Shown in pieces: positions 6,873 through 14,653 of a DNA stretch of 35,603 bases. This DNA comes from Lachnospiraceae bacterium. GTDB lineage: Bacteria > Bacillota_A > Clostridia > Lachnospirales > Lachnospiraceae. Within the stretch, counting starts at the first letter, position 1, and each line of letters starts with the position of its first letter. Position numbers and translations under genes: made by a program. The DNA is taken from positions 1 to 35,603 of the forward strand of contig JAEEXJ010000020.1 in NCBI GenBank assembly GCA_016291475.1, written 5' to 3'. The notes under the pieces were generated by a model. It was not told the origin of the DNA. It worked only from the letters and a program-made list of their open reading frames with translations, and did no database searches.

Positions 6873-7256
6873 TTATACCGTGATCTCGATGGAGTTGCCT
6901 TCCATATCATAGATGCTGGATTCGTAATATCCGTCGCCGGTGGTTCTGGGACCTTTTCTGAGCTTATAGCCGTCTGCCTTGAGGCGCTCGGTAAGCTCGT
7001 CGACTTTCTGTTTGCTGCCTACGGAAAATGCTACATGATTATATCCGGTATGCTCGGGATCTTTTACATCTTCGGCAATACCGTCTTTGTTCATGAGCTC
7101 AAGTCTTGCTCCGCCTTCGAAGGTGATGAAGTATGATCTGAAGCCGGTATTTACGTTACGGTATCCGTCGTTTGATTTTCCGTCGAAGTACTTGATAAAG
7201 AAATCTCTGGCTGCTTCAAGATCGTTAACAAATAATGCTACGTGTTCAATTATCAT
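6873..7256 (-). CDS. VOC-family (glyoxalase/bleomycin-resistance fold) protein
   Basis: The 127-residue product starts at ATG 7256 behind TAGGAG. It is a single vicinal-oxygen-chelate domain: IEHVALFVNDLEAARDFF at the start, FEGGARLELM, YNHVAFSVGS in the second half and a final YDMEGNSIEITV. His5, the His of YNHVAF and the last Glu are placed like VOC metal ligands. Substrate cannot be told. It is the first of a run of small enzyme genes on this strand and follows the Dabb gene by 24 bases, so the two are probably co-transcribed. Confidence 0.88.
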   Translation of the reverse strand: MIIEHVALFVNDLEAARDFFIKYFDGKSNDGYRNVNTGFRSYFITFEGGARLELMNKDGIAEDVKDPEHTGYNHVAFSVGSKQKVDELTERLKADGYKLRKGPRTTGDGYYESSIYDMEGNSIEITV

Positions 7257-7268
7257 ATTTTTCTCCTA

Positions 7269-7284
7269 CTCCCCACTGACTCAG
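7269..7284. repeat. half copy of the palindromic repeat
   Basis: On the minus strand TGAGTCAGTGGGGAG; the first TGA is the stop codon of the Dabb gene. The same GAGTCAGTGGGGA variant recurs at 17090-17140. Confidence 0.55.
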
Positions 7285-7583
7285 TTTTCGTAGTCCATGC
7301 AAACGCGGCTCGATGTGAAAGGACGGACTTTGTTATTGGCTACATCCACATGCTTGGGATGAACCGCATAACCTTTGAGGGATTCTTCTGTATCAAATGA
7401 TGAATCCAGCATAAGGTCACAATTGGAGCTCTCCAAAGGCTCGGTATTTACCTTGATATCGATAAGTCCGGGGATCTCTCCCTTAAGCCCTTCAAGACCT
7501 GCTTTGATGTCGGCTTTGATCTTAGCCTTCTCTTCGGCTGAGTATTCTTCCTTAAGTGTCCAGAGTATTACGTGCTTAACCAT
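7281..7583 (-). CDS. Dabb (stress-responsive alpha/beta-barrel) protein
   Basis: The start is ATG 7583 (MVKHVILWTLKEEYS), behind GGGAGG; a frame reaching 7643 is ruled out by this ribosome site. The 100-residue product is a Dabb domain: MVKHVILW, PGLIDIKVNTEPLESS, DLMLDSSFDTEESLKGYAVHPKHVDVAN. Dabb proteins are dimeric ferredoxin-like folds seen in stress responses and in small-molecule chemistry. A specific reaction cannot be assigned. It lies between the acetyltransferase and VOC genes with gaps of 23-24 bases. Confidence 0.88.
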   Translation of the reverse strand: MVKHVILWTLKEEYSAEEKAKIKADIKAGLEGLKGEIPGLIDIKVNTEPLESSNCDLMLDSSFDTEESLKGYAVHPKHVDVANNKVRPFTSSRVCMDYEN

Positions 7584-7606
7584 TTTTGTTTCCTCCCTGC
7601 TGTCAC

Positions 7607-8122
7607 CTATATTCTTTTCTGCATCCAGATGAGGTCGTACCATCTGTCGAATTTCTTGCCAACCGATTCCATCTGAGCTACTTTCTTGTAGCCTTCTTTT
7701 GTATGGAATTTAACGCTGTCATGAGTAAGGTATTCATCTTCCTGCTCTGCGTATGCGATTCCTGCCAGGAGGTTAACGATTCCTCTTTCCTGTAATCTCT
7801 TCTCAAGTTCTGCATAGAGGAGCGTTCCTATGCCCTGTCTTCTGCAGTTTTCATCGAGATAGATGGATGTTGTTACGGTCCAGTTATAAGCTTCTCTTGC
7901 ACTGTACTGACCTGCGTATACGTATCCGACTATGCGGTCATCCTTCTCACAAACGAGGTAGGGGTACTTTGCTGAGATCTTTCTGATACGGGTTTCGAAC
8001 TCTTCTACGGTCGGAACCTCATATTCAAAAGAAACCGCCGTATCAGTGATATAAGGACCGTAGATTTCCACCAGCCTTGCGGCATCTTCGGGACGTGCAT
8101 CACGTATGACTAAATTACTCAT
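7607..8122 (-). CDS. GNAT acetyltransferase, phosphinothricin acetyltransferase-like
   Basis: The 171-residue product matches the PAT/YncA branch of GNAT: IRDARPEDAARLVEIYGPYI, TAVSFEYEVPTVEEF, the acetyl-CoA loop RRQGIGTLLY and a late tail FDRWYDLIWMQ. Family members N-acetylate phosphinothricin, methionine sulfone and similar amino-acid analogues; the natural substrate is unknown. It starts at ATG 8122 with only a weak purine-rich ribosome site and leads into the Dabb gene 23 bases downstream. Confidence 0.88.
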   Translation of the reverse strand: MSNLVIRDARPEDAARLVEIYGPYITDTAVSFEYEVPTVEEFETRIRKISAKYPYLVCEKDDRIVGYVYAGQYSAREAYNWTVTTSIYLDENCRRQGIGTLLYAELEKRLQERGIVNLLAGIAYAEQEDEYLTHDSVKFHTKEGYKKVAQMESVGKKFDRWYDLIWMQKRI

Positions 8123-8150
8123 GACTAATACTTCTTTCTTACATAATTAT

Positions 8151-8762
8151 TCAGATTTTTATTATACTACATATTTCACGTTCTATATAAGGGCTCCACC
8201 ATTTGCAGTAGCCCTCGAGGGTCGGGTGGATGGGATCTGCCATGTATTTGGCATAGTCTTCGGAACTTACGGAGTTCATTCCGGGATCGTCCCAAAGATT
8301 TATGATACGGATATCCCATTTGATGGCAATCTCCTTGAGAAGCCCTACCATAGCCTCATATGCCTCAGAGTCATATTTCGTACCGGTATAGAAGGCCATG
8401 GGACACCCCCATTTATCCGAAACGTAGGCGAGGATGTATTCGATCGCACCGGCAATGGTTTTGGTGTCAAAGGAGCTTATGTCTTTGGTGGGCGAGACCT
8501 TGCCGAGCGTTTTGTTTTGCGAAGCGTCGTTGGTGGAGAGCTGGCAGATGAAAAGGTCGGCACTATCTTCATCGATCTTCTTCAGCCTGCTGACATAGGA
8601 GGTTTCGTCCTCATCGACAAGGGTCGTACCTGATACCGCTTCCTTGATCATCTCGAAGCCGTTCTTTTTGCAAATGATGTCGGCAAATGAAACTCCGCCT
8701 GCGGCAGAGCCGTAGGTTACGGAGGAGCCTAGGAATATGATCTTTTTGGGTGAATCAGCCAT
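8151..8762 (-). CDS. SGNH/GDSL-family hydrolase
   Basis: The 203-residue product has the SGNH blocks in order: IFLGSSVTYG (catalytic Ser14), AVSGTTL (oxyanion Gly), CQLSTNDAS (Asn) and DPIHPTLEGY (Asp and His of the triad). There is no signal peptide, so it acts in the cytoplasm. Such enzymes are esterases or deacetylases acting on acyl or sugar esters. The gene overlaps DUF2809 by eight bases (8755-8762) and starts behind AGAGGT, so the two are translationally linked. Confidence 0.88.
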   Translation of the reverse strand: MADSPKKIIFLGSSVTYGSAAGGVSFADIICKKNGFEMIKEAVSGTTLVDEDETSYVSRLKKIDEDSADLFICQLSTNDASQNKTLGKVSPTKDISSFDTKTIAGAIEYILAYVSDKWGCPMAFYTGTKYDSEAYEAMVGLLKEIAIKWDIRIINLWDDPGMNSVSSEDYAKYMADPIHPTLEGYCKWWSPYIEREICSIIKI

Positions 8763-9144
8763 GTTTTACCTCTGCTTGCTTAACTATGGTCCACCTATCA
8801 CATATATAGCAAGGAATGATGCCTATAGTATAACTGATAAGGTCTTCCACGGAGAAGCCTGTTCCGATGATAATTCTGAGGAGTCTGTTGGTTATTCCGA
8901 ATCTGTCACAGAAGCCCCAGAGCTGGAGGAACTCGACTATAAAAGCAAATATAAGGATGCAGGTGGGAAGGATGTACCACTTACCGGGTTTATCCGGGCT
9001 GATGGTTCTGCAGATCGTATAGATCAGGATGACGACAAGGACATCACCGACATAGTTCCTGATAAAGCCATGGGCAAAGGCGCCGATAAGGATCTCGATG
9101 ATAAAGAGAATTAGAGATGTGATTGCATAAATTAGACGTTTCAT
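8755..9144 (-). CDS. DUF2809 membrane protein
   Basis: The 129-residue product has four to five hydrophobic helices. The sequence YVGDVLVVILIYTICRTI, FAFIVEFLQLWGF, and GTGFSVEDLISYTIGII follow the DUF2809 pattern. No enzymatic function is established for the family. It overlaps the methyltransferase gene by ATGA at 9141-9144 and the SGNH gene by eight bases, forming the middle of a three-gene coupled unit. Confidence 0.82.
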   Translation of the reverse strand: MKRLIYAITSLILFIIEILIGAFAHGFIRNYVGDVLVVILIYTICRTISPDKPGKWYILPTCILIFAFIVEFLQLWGFCDRFGITNRLLRIIIGTGFSVEDLISYTIGIIPCYICDRWTIVKQAEVKHG

Positions 9145-9986
9145 TTAAGTAGTTCCCAGAAACTGATGGCACTGGCGGCGGCAACATTGAGGGAATCGAC
9201 GCCGTGGTACATGGGGATCATTACTCTGTAGTCGCAGGCAGCGATGACTTCCTTGGGAAGTCCTGTGCCCTCTGTTCCCATGATGACTGCGAGCTTTTCG
9301 TTAGCTCTTATCTCGTCGTTGTCGATGCTGGTGGAATCTTCTGTAAGAGCCATGGCAACGGTTTTGAATCCATAGGACTGAAGGGTACGGATCAGGTTAA
9401 TGCCTTCGGACTCTTCCTTGCTCGCCTTGGTCCAGGGCATCTGGAATACGGTACCCATGCTTACTCTTGCGGAGCGCCTTGTTAAGGGATCGACGGATGC
9501 GTATGAAAGAAGTGCTCCGTCCATTCCGAGAGCTGCGGCAGATCTGATGATCGCACCTACATTGGTGGGATTAACCACATCGAAGAGTACGGTAATGCGC
9601 TTTTTATCCGCACAGAACTCTTTTATTGGAGTCTCGGGTTTTCTGCGAAGGGTCATCCATAATCCGCGGACGAGGGTGTATCCGGTAAGCCGGGTTACTA
9701 TCTCGCTGTCAGCGGTATAAATGGGCATGGATTCAAGCTTATCCTTGCCGCAGAGTTTTTCTATGGCATCAAAAACGGGACGGGCTTCTATCTCGATTCG
9801 GTTTGTTTCAACCAGCATGGAAAGAGGCTCATATCCCGCTTCAAGAGCCCTGAGGATCACGTTAGCACTTTCCGCAAGGAAGATGCCGATCTCGGGCTCG
9901 TAATATCTGTATAACTGTACCTCCGAGATGCGTGAGAAGACGTCAAGCTCGGGGGAGTTTATGTCGGTGATTTCGATAAAATTCAT
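9141..9986 (-). CDS. SpoU/TrmH-family RNA 2'-O-ribose methyltransferase
   Basis: The 281-residue product has all three SPOUT motifs in its C-terminal half: NPTNVGAIIRSAAALG, VIMGTEGTGLP, and VMIPMYHGVDSLNVAAASAI. These build the knotted SAM site and supply the catalytic Arg of the N-x-G-xx-R element. The N-terminal ~110 residues are an L30e-like RNA-recognition part. The enzyme methylates tRNA or rRNA 2'-hydroxyls; which site is not evident. The start follows the YitT stop by six bases with no clear ribosome site, so translation probably depends on reinitiation. Confidence 0.9.
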   Translation of the reverse strand: MNFIEITDINSPELDVFSRISEVQLYRYYEPEIGIFLAESANVILRALEAGYEPLSMLVETNRIEIEARPVFDAIEKLCGKDKLESMPIYTADSEIVTRLTGYTLVRGLWMTLRRKPETPIKEFCADKKRITVLFDVVNPTNVGAIIRSAAALGMDGALLSYASVDPLTRRSARVSMGTVFQMPWTKASKEESEGINLIRTLQSYGFKTVAMALTEDSTSIDNDEIRANEKLAVIMGTEGTGLPKEVIAACDYRVMIPMYHGVDSLNVAAASAISFWELLK

Positions 9987-9992
9987 TGTCGG

Positions 9993-10949
9993 TTAGTACC
10001 ATTCTTCGAGGAAACCTTCGCCCATGGCTTCGTCCACATTACCGACTACAAAGAATGCCTTGGGGTCGTGTTTCTTAACGATGTCTTTGATCTCGACAAG
10101 ATCCTTATTTGAGCAGATACAAAGCAGTACTCTTTTATCCTTACCCGTGTACATACCGCTTCCGTAGAGGCCGGTTACGCCTCGGTCAAGGCTTGTCATG
10201 ATCTCCTGCGCGATCTCGTCATTTTTTTCGGAGATGATCGTTGCCATCTTGGCGCTCTTTCCTTTGTGGAGGTAGAGGTCGATCACCCTGCCCATGATGT
10301 ATACGGAAATGATAGCATAAAGTGTATGCTCAATGCCAAAGGTAATAAGTCCCAGTGCAACGATTAGTCCGTCGATCACCTGGATGAGTCTGCCCACGCT
10401 GACGCTTCGAAGCGTTCGGTGCATTGCTTCACCCAGCATATCAGATCCGCCGGATGTTGCTCTTGCGGAAAGAAGCATTCCCGAGCCTATTCCCATGAGG
10501 ATGCTTCCGTAGATGGAAACAAGGAGCAGGTTATCGGGGATGAACGACATATCGGGCAGGAAATAGAGTTCTGCCGTAAGTACCGCCCACACAAATGCGG
10601 TCCTGATAACATGCTTGATACCGCACTGTTTTATGGCATAGAGGAAGATGGGAACATTGAAGATCAAACTGCCCATCCAAAGAGGAATATCCAGACCGTA
10701 ATATCTGCTTCCGACGGATTTTACGATAATGGAAAGACCGGTGACGCCTCCGGTTACAAGTCCTGCAGGGTCGTAGATAGATTTTGCAGAAACTGCGGTA
10801 AGTGTCGCTCCCAGTATAAGAAGCGGCATTTCTTTAAGAGTCCTCTTGATGCTTGCCTTACGCCTTTGCTTTCTTTCAAGCTTCTCGGGACTTACAGTCT
10901 TTACTTTTTTTACTTTTTTTACTTTCTTTTCTTTCTTATCTTTCTTCAT
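9993..10949 (-). CDS. YitT-family membrane protein (first of a tandem pair)
   Basis: The 318-residue product has a Lys-rich cytoplasmic N-terminus (about 40 residues of KKVKKVK-type sequence), five to six membrane helices (DUF161 regions, including PAGLVTGGVTGLSIIV and ARATSGGSDMLGEAM), then a soluble DUF2179 domain (VLLCICSNKDLVEIKDIVKKHD) near the end. YitT proteins are widespread in Firmicutes as presumed transporters without a proven substrate. The gene lies 19 bases after a second YitT gene and is followed closely by the SpoU methyltransferase. Confidence 0.88.
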   Translation of the reverse strand: MKKDKKEKKVKKVKKVKTVSPEKLERKQRRKASIKRTLKEMPLLILGATLTAVSAKSIYDPAGLVTGGVTGLSIIVKSVGSRYYGLDIPLWMGSLIFNVPIFLYAIKQCGIKHVIRTAFVWAVLTAELYFLPDMSFIPDNLLLVSIYGSILMGIGSGMLLSARATSGGSDMLGEAMHRTLRSVSVGRLIQVIDGLIVALGLITFGIEHTLYAIISVYIMGRVIDLYLHKGKSAKMATIISEKNDEIAQEIMTSLDRGVTGLYGSGMYTGKDKRVLLCICSNKDLVEIKDIVKKHDPKAFFVVGNVDEAMGEGFLEEWY

Positions 10950-10968
10950 AAATGACCTTTACAACTTA

Positions 10969-11832
10969 TTATTCTTCGGGGATTCTGTAGAACTTTCCTC
11001 CGATACGATCTGATTTGAATTCATTGACGAAAGAATCCGGGTCTTTTTCCTTGACCGCATTCATAACCTTGTTGATCTCCGCTGCGGAAACTACGGAGTA
11101 TACAACGGATTTGGTGGATTCCTGTTCGTAAGAGCCTTTTCCATAGATGATGGTGGATCCGTGACCCGTCATGTCGTAGATCATGCTGCAGATCTCATCC
11201 GCCTTGGACGTAACGATAAGGAGCGTGCTCTGCTGGTATTTTCTGTAAAGTACGTGGATCACCGCGGTGGATACATACTGGAAGACGATGGAATAAAGCG
11301 CCTTGTCCCAGTCAAACAAAATACCTGCAAGGATAAGGATCAGTGCATTTACGCCAAGGATCACGTTGAAGCCGTCGATTCCTTTTTTTCTGTTAAGGAA
11401 AATGGATATAAAATCGGTTCCGCCGCTGGTCGCATCCGCAAGAAGACAGATGCTGGTTGCAACGCCGTTGATGATTCCGCCGAAGATTGTGATAAGGATC
11501 ATCTCCTCGGTTACCAGGTAGACCGGGATAAGGTCCGTCATGACTGAGGACAGTACGATGACAAAACAGGAAAGGGCCGTGAATCTCTTACCGATATATT
11601 TAAATCCGATATAGACGGGGATCGCATTTAATGCGATGTTGATGGGTGAGTAAGGTATCGAGACTCCGAAAAATCTGAGAGCGATCTCCTGTATAAGCAG
11701 CGTAATACCCATCACTCCGCCCGGGATAAGACCTCCCGTACGCACGAATGTCTTAAGGTTTATTGAGAAAAGTACGCATGCGATCACAAGCATCGGGATG
11801 CGCATTACAACATGTAATCTGTTCTTTTTCAT
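10969..11832 (-). CDS. YitT-family membrane protein (second of a tandem pair)
   Basis: The 287-residue product starts at ATG 11832 behind a GAGGGGGA site. It shows GGLIPGGVMGITLLIQEI, ADATSGGTDFISIF and a C-terminal DUF2179 domain (KSVVYSVVSAAEINKVMNAVKEKDPDSFV), the same architecture as the gene at 9993 but without its Lys-rich head. The pair arose by tandem duplication and may form a heteromeric complex; that is inference. A decayed half repeat sits in the leader (11855-11880). Confidence 0.88.
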   Translation of the reverse strand: MKKNRLHVVMRIPMLVIACVLFSINLKTFVRTGGLIPGGVMGITLLIQEIALRFFGVSIPYSPINIALNAIPVYIGFKYIGKRFTALSCFVIVLSSVMTDLIPVYLVTEEMILITIFGGIINGVATSICLLADATSGGTDFISIFLNRKKGIDGFNVILGVNALILILAGILFDWDKALYSIVFQYVSTAVIHVLYRKYQQSTLLIVTSKADEICSMIYDMTGHGSTIIYGKGSYEQESTKSVVYSVVSAAEINKVMNAVKEKDPDSFVNEFKSDRIGGKFYRIPEE

Positions 11833-11854
11833 TTCTTATTTTCCCCCTCGCAGG

Positions 11855-11880
11855 TCCTTGGAACCGTCCCCAATGGTCCC
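11855..11880. repeat. decayed half copy of the palindromic repeat
   Basis: CTTGGAACCGTCCCCAATGG matches one arm in the GGTTCC variant also seen at 17100 and 19901. It lies between the MerR terminator and the YitT ribosome site. Confidence 0.5.
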
Positions 11881-11893
11881 TACTATGATAACA

Positions 11894-11920
11894 CAAAAAG
11901 ACCCCGTAAATACGGGGTCT
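11894..11920 (-). terminator. intrinsic terminator after the MerR gene
   Basis: Minus-strand AGACCCCGTA and TACGGGGTCT form a 10-bp stem with a short loop and are followed by TTTTTGTG. It starts 23 bases after the MerR stop codon at 11943. Confidence 0.8.
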
Positions 11921-11942
11921 ACGGGCTTTTTTTACTGTATAA

Positions 11943-12677
11943 TTATTCACTTTTTTTGCAATAAATCTGTATCGCATTATCTACAAATACCGCAGTTCCT
12001 TCTCCGCCGTATTCATCGATATTTTTAGTGAAATCTCCGCCGCCCGAGTAAGCTTTTCCGAGGCCGGATAAGATCCTGTTTGTACAGGTGTACATATTAT
12101 CGGTGATGAACTGCTGAATTCTGGCCACCAGATCCTGTGCTTCGGGCGATGCAGGGTCATGGTCCTTGATCTCGCCCGCCTCTTTGAACAGGAGCATGAA
12201 CCTGTCTGCGAGAATGCCGTCCTCTTCCTGAGTGCGACCTTTAGTCTTCTCCTGCATTTCTTTGTATTCGGGAGTATTTCCGTAGAGCTCCTTGGCTTTC
12301 TTGGAATACTCATCAAGCTTACTTCTGTCAAAAGCTTTAAAATCCATATGCTTTACTCCTAACAATTTTATTCCAAGCGCAAAGTTCATAAGGTTTTCGA
12401 TGTGTTCTTTTTTCAGACGAAGGAGCTCTATCTGCTGTTCTAACGCCTTGCTCCTGTCAAAGTCCGGGCTGTTAATGATCGCATCGATGTCCTTGAGGGA
12501 AAACTCGAGTTCACGGAACAATAAGATGTGCTGAAGGCGTTCCAGGTCAGCATCGTCATACAGCCTGTAACATGCATCGGTGTATCCCGTCGGATGCAAA
12601 AGTCCGATCTTGTCATAGTATTGAAGGGTGCGTATACTCACCCCGGCAAGCTTGCTCACCTCATGTACCGTCATCAT
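11943..12677 (-). CDS. MerR-family regulator with TipAS ligand domain
   Basis: The 244-residue product begins with a MerR winged helix: TVHEVSKLAGVSIRTLQYYD, GLLHPTGYTDACYRLYDDAD, then a coiled-coil dimer helix to ~105. The C-terminal ~140 residues are a TipAS domain (YSKKAKELYGNTPEYKEM, then FKEAGEIKDHDPASPEAQDLV, IQQFITDNMYTCTN), the globin-like pocket that in TipA binds thiopeptide antibiotics. Such regulators usually activate their own and multidrug genes. The gene has a classical MerR promoter (12709-12739) and its own terminator, so it is probably autoregulated and monocistronic. Confidence 0.92.
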   Translation of the reverse strand: MMTVHEVSKLAGVSIRTLQYYDKIGLLHPTGYTDACYRLYDDADLERLQHILLFRELEFSLKDIDAIINSPDFDRSKALEQQIELLRLKKEHIENLMNFALGIKLLGVKHMDFKAFDRSKLDEYSKKAKELYGNTPEYKEMQEKTKGRTQEEDGILADRFMLLFKEAGEIKDHDPASPEAQDLVARIQQFITDNMYTCTNRILSGLGKAYSGGGDFTKNIDEYGGEGTAVFVDNAIQIYCKKSE

Positions 12678-12708
12678 TTTTCGTTTCCTCCGTTTGCTTG
12701 GTAATGTT

Positions 12709-12739
12709 AATGTAAACTATTACGTTACGTAGGAGTCAA
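12709..12739 (-). promoter_or_regulatory. MerR-type promoter with 19-bp spacer
   Basis: Minus-strand -35 TTGACT (12734-12739) and -10 TACATT (12709-12714) are 19 bases apart, the over-long spacing on which MerR proteins act. The spacer holds the palindrome TACGTaACGTA, the expected operator. The -35 and most of the spacer lie inside the last codons of the metallophosphoesterase gene. Confidence 0.8.
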
Positions 12740-13472
12740 CACTTTTTTGAAAAATTCCCGCTGTATTTATTTTCTCATATCCCCCTGTCTCAGTTTCAAT
12801 AACAATCATAGCAGACTCTCCAATTTGTCGTCCGTCACGATAGGTTGAATAAACATCTGTTGATATAAATCCACCTTTCTCACAGATATTGTCCACAGGA
12901 GTATGCCCCACAACTTGCTTAAATTCATCATTTCTGAAGGCCTCAACAGTCCCATACTGAGGCCTTAACCATAAAGGTGATTGATCGGTCCACAAACGAT
13001 CAGGGGATGATTGATTGATCACAGCCAAAACCTCATCTATATGAGATTCCAACAATTCCTCGTCTATGTGATAAACGTATTCTTTTGACAGACCGCCGTG
13101 TGAGAAAATGACTTTATCAATTCTATGGAGAATAGCCAGTTGATTAGAATCAGGTAAAACATATTTCAATTCTTCAAGTTTTGATATAACTGTATTCTCC
13201 GCATACGGTGAATAACCACTCTCAAGTTTTCCCCACAGATAACTAATATCGTGATTTCCGTAGCACCATAAAGTATCAGAGTATGAATCAGCAAATGCTA
13301 TAGCCCTATCATATGTCTCTTTATATTTTTCAACCTGAAATTCCATCGACCAATCATCCGGAATATCCATAAGACATACAGCTCTTTCAGCTTTTCCTGA
13401 TGTCATTATCTCTTCTGCACAATCAAATATCCAAGTTTTAAGATGTATATCGGGTATTACAAGAACTTTCAT
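12720..13472 (-). CDS. calcineurin-like metallophosphoesterase
   Basis: The 250-residue product has the two-metal phosphoesterase blocks: VIPDIHLKTW (Asp8, His10), CLMDIPDDW in place of GDxxD, CYGNHDISYLWG, FSHGGLSKEY and VVGHTPVDN. All predicted metal ligands are present. The family includes protein phosphatases and nucleotide hydrolases; the substrate is unknown. It starts at ATG 13472 behind AGGAGA. The C-terminal residues DSYVT are encoded by the MerR promoter, which constrains that end. Confidence 0.88.
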   Translation of the reverse strand: MKVLVIPDIHLKTWIFDCAEEIMTSGKAERAVCLMDIPDDWSMEFQVEKYKETYDRAIAFADSYSDTLWCYGNHDISYLWGKLESGYSPYAENTVISKLEELKYVLPDSNQLAILHRIDKVIFSHGGLSKEYVYHIDEELLESHIDEVLAVINQSSPDRLWTDQSPLWLRPQYGTVEAFRNDEFKQVVGHTPVDNICEKGGFISTDVYSTYRDGRQIGESAMIVIETETGGYEKINTAGIFQKSVDSYVT

Positions 13473-13487
13473 TTAGTCTCCTGTCAT

Positions 13488-13533
13488 AAAAAACGAGCCC
13501 TATGCAGCTCCAGGACGGAACAACATATGGCTC
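13488..13533 (-). terminator. intrinsic terminator after the DUF3800 remnant
   Basis: On the minus strand GAGCCATATG pairs with CATAGGGCTC (one mismatch) around a 19-base loop and is followed by GTTTTTT. The T run ends just before the ribosome site of the metallophosphoesterase. Confidence 0.6.
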
Positions 13534-13550
13534 TAAATTTAGTATAAATA

Positions 13551-14207
13551 TTATTTCAACTTTGTCAACACGGTATTATCCCTGTTACCGTAATCCAAAA
13601 ACTTAGTATGTTGAAAGCCATATTCTATATAATCTCCACCGTCCGGGGTTTGAACCCTATTATCCTCCGTACGAGAATGAATCCTAATATATAAACTATT
13701 TATCCATTTCTGATACTCTGAAATCGGCTCATGGAAATCTAACCTTTCCTCATAGTAATGTCTGGTTATTCCTGCATAAATATCTGATATTTGAATTGAT
13801 GGAGTCACTGAAGAACTGACAAAAAGAGGCATTTCCAATATATGTTCAAAACTTCGTCCCAATTCTGTTTTAAACAAAAAACCCGTTAATGCGTCAGCAA
13901 TTTTCCTGTCCTCGGCCTCATGAATTTCATCAAAGATCATCAAAGCCTTCCCATATTTGTGATGTTTGCAGTATAACTCTATTTTTCGAAGTAATAGATA
14001 ATACTGTCGTGGAAGATGCTGTTTCGGAATTACAATATCCGACATCGGTTTACACATAATTACAGCAAAAACAGCTACGTCAAATTCCTTTACAATACTT
14101 ACAACTCCCTCAGTATAGGCTTTATTAATACTCCGATTTTTAGTAATAGTCGCCTCTCTAATCAGTTTAGTAGACTTTATTTCGTCTTTCTTTCCGTATT
14201 CGAAATA
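13551..14207 (-). pseudogene. DUF3800 protein lacking its N-terminus
   Basis: The first ATG (14057) gives 168 residues, but the same frame stays open and plausible up to 14207, where TAA (14208-14210) closes it. This adds about 50 residues including YFEYGKKDEIKSTKLIREAT and VKEFDVAVFAVIMCKPM, which match the middle of DUF3800. The C-terminal part has MIFDEIHEAEDRKIADAL and PSIQISDIYAGITRHYY, the family's DE and Q-x-x-D elements. The usual first strand with the Asp-Glu-Ser pair is missing, replaced by the operator region of the divergent XRE gene. Most likely a truncated gene; a non-ATG start is the alternative. Confidence 0.65.
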
Positions 14208-14215
14208 TTAAGAAT

Positions 14216-14285
14216 TTGCCAGAGTATTTCCTCTGTGATATGTTATCCAATGGATATTCGGATTATAGATTATCCATTGGATAAC
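14216..14285 (+). promoter_or_regulatory. promoter and twin operators of the XRE gene
   Basis: TTGCCA (14216-14221), a 17-base spacer and TATGTT (14239-14244) form a plausible promoter. Overlapping its -10 begins a perfect 15-base inverted repeat pair, GTTATCCAATGGATA (14242-14256) and TATCCATTGGATAAC (14271-14285), each nearly palindromic itself. Centres are 29 bases apart. The arrangement fits two repressor dimers blocking transcription of the gene at 14305. Confidence 0.72.
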
Positions 14286-14304
14286 GTCAAGAATTGGAGA
14301 AAAA

Positions 14305-14649
14305 ATGGCAGAACAAATAATAGCAGAACGAATCAGACTGGCTCGTGAGAAAATGGGAATAACCATGACAGAGGCTGCCAGAAGATTAAATCTATCCAAG
14401 ATAGGATATTGCAGATATGAATACGGTGACCGTACTCCTTCTTTACAGACAATAGAATTAATTGCTCAATGTTTTGAAACATCTGTGGATTATCTCCTCG
14501 GGAAAACGAGCGATCCGGCACCGGATTATATTGTCATACACAAAGATAAAAACCCGGAATTATTTGAGATAATCAGAAATATTTCTGTACAAGATAATCC
14601 CTTACAGAAAAGACTATTGGAATATTACAAAAAAATACAAAAACAATAA
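14305..14649 (+). CDS. XRE-family transcriptional regulator
   Basis: The 114-residue product starts at ATG 14305 behind TTGGAG. Residues 7-66 are a Cro/C1 helix-turn-helix: ERIRLAREKMGITMTEAARR, SKIGYCRYEYGDRTPSLQTI, FETSVDYLLGKT. The last ~45 residues are a charged tail, perhaps for dimerisation. Two operator-like palindromes over its promoter suggest self-repression. It is divergent from the truncated DUF3800 gene. It converges on the YwaF gene with only a few bases between stops. Confidence 0.88.
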   Translation: MAEQIIAERIRLAREKMGITMTEAARRLNLSKIGYCRYEYGDRTPSLQTIELIAQCFETSVDYLLGKTSDPAPDYIVIHKDKNPELFEIIRNISVQDNPLQKRLLEYYKKIQKQ

Positions 14650-14653
14650 ATTT

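Noticed and set aside
13551..14649. DUF3800 plus XRE as a prophage immunity region
   Set aside because: No integrase, terminase, structural gene or attachment-site repeat is visible nearby.
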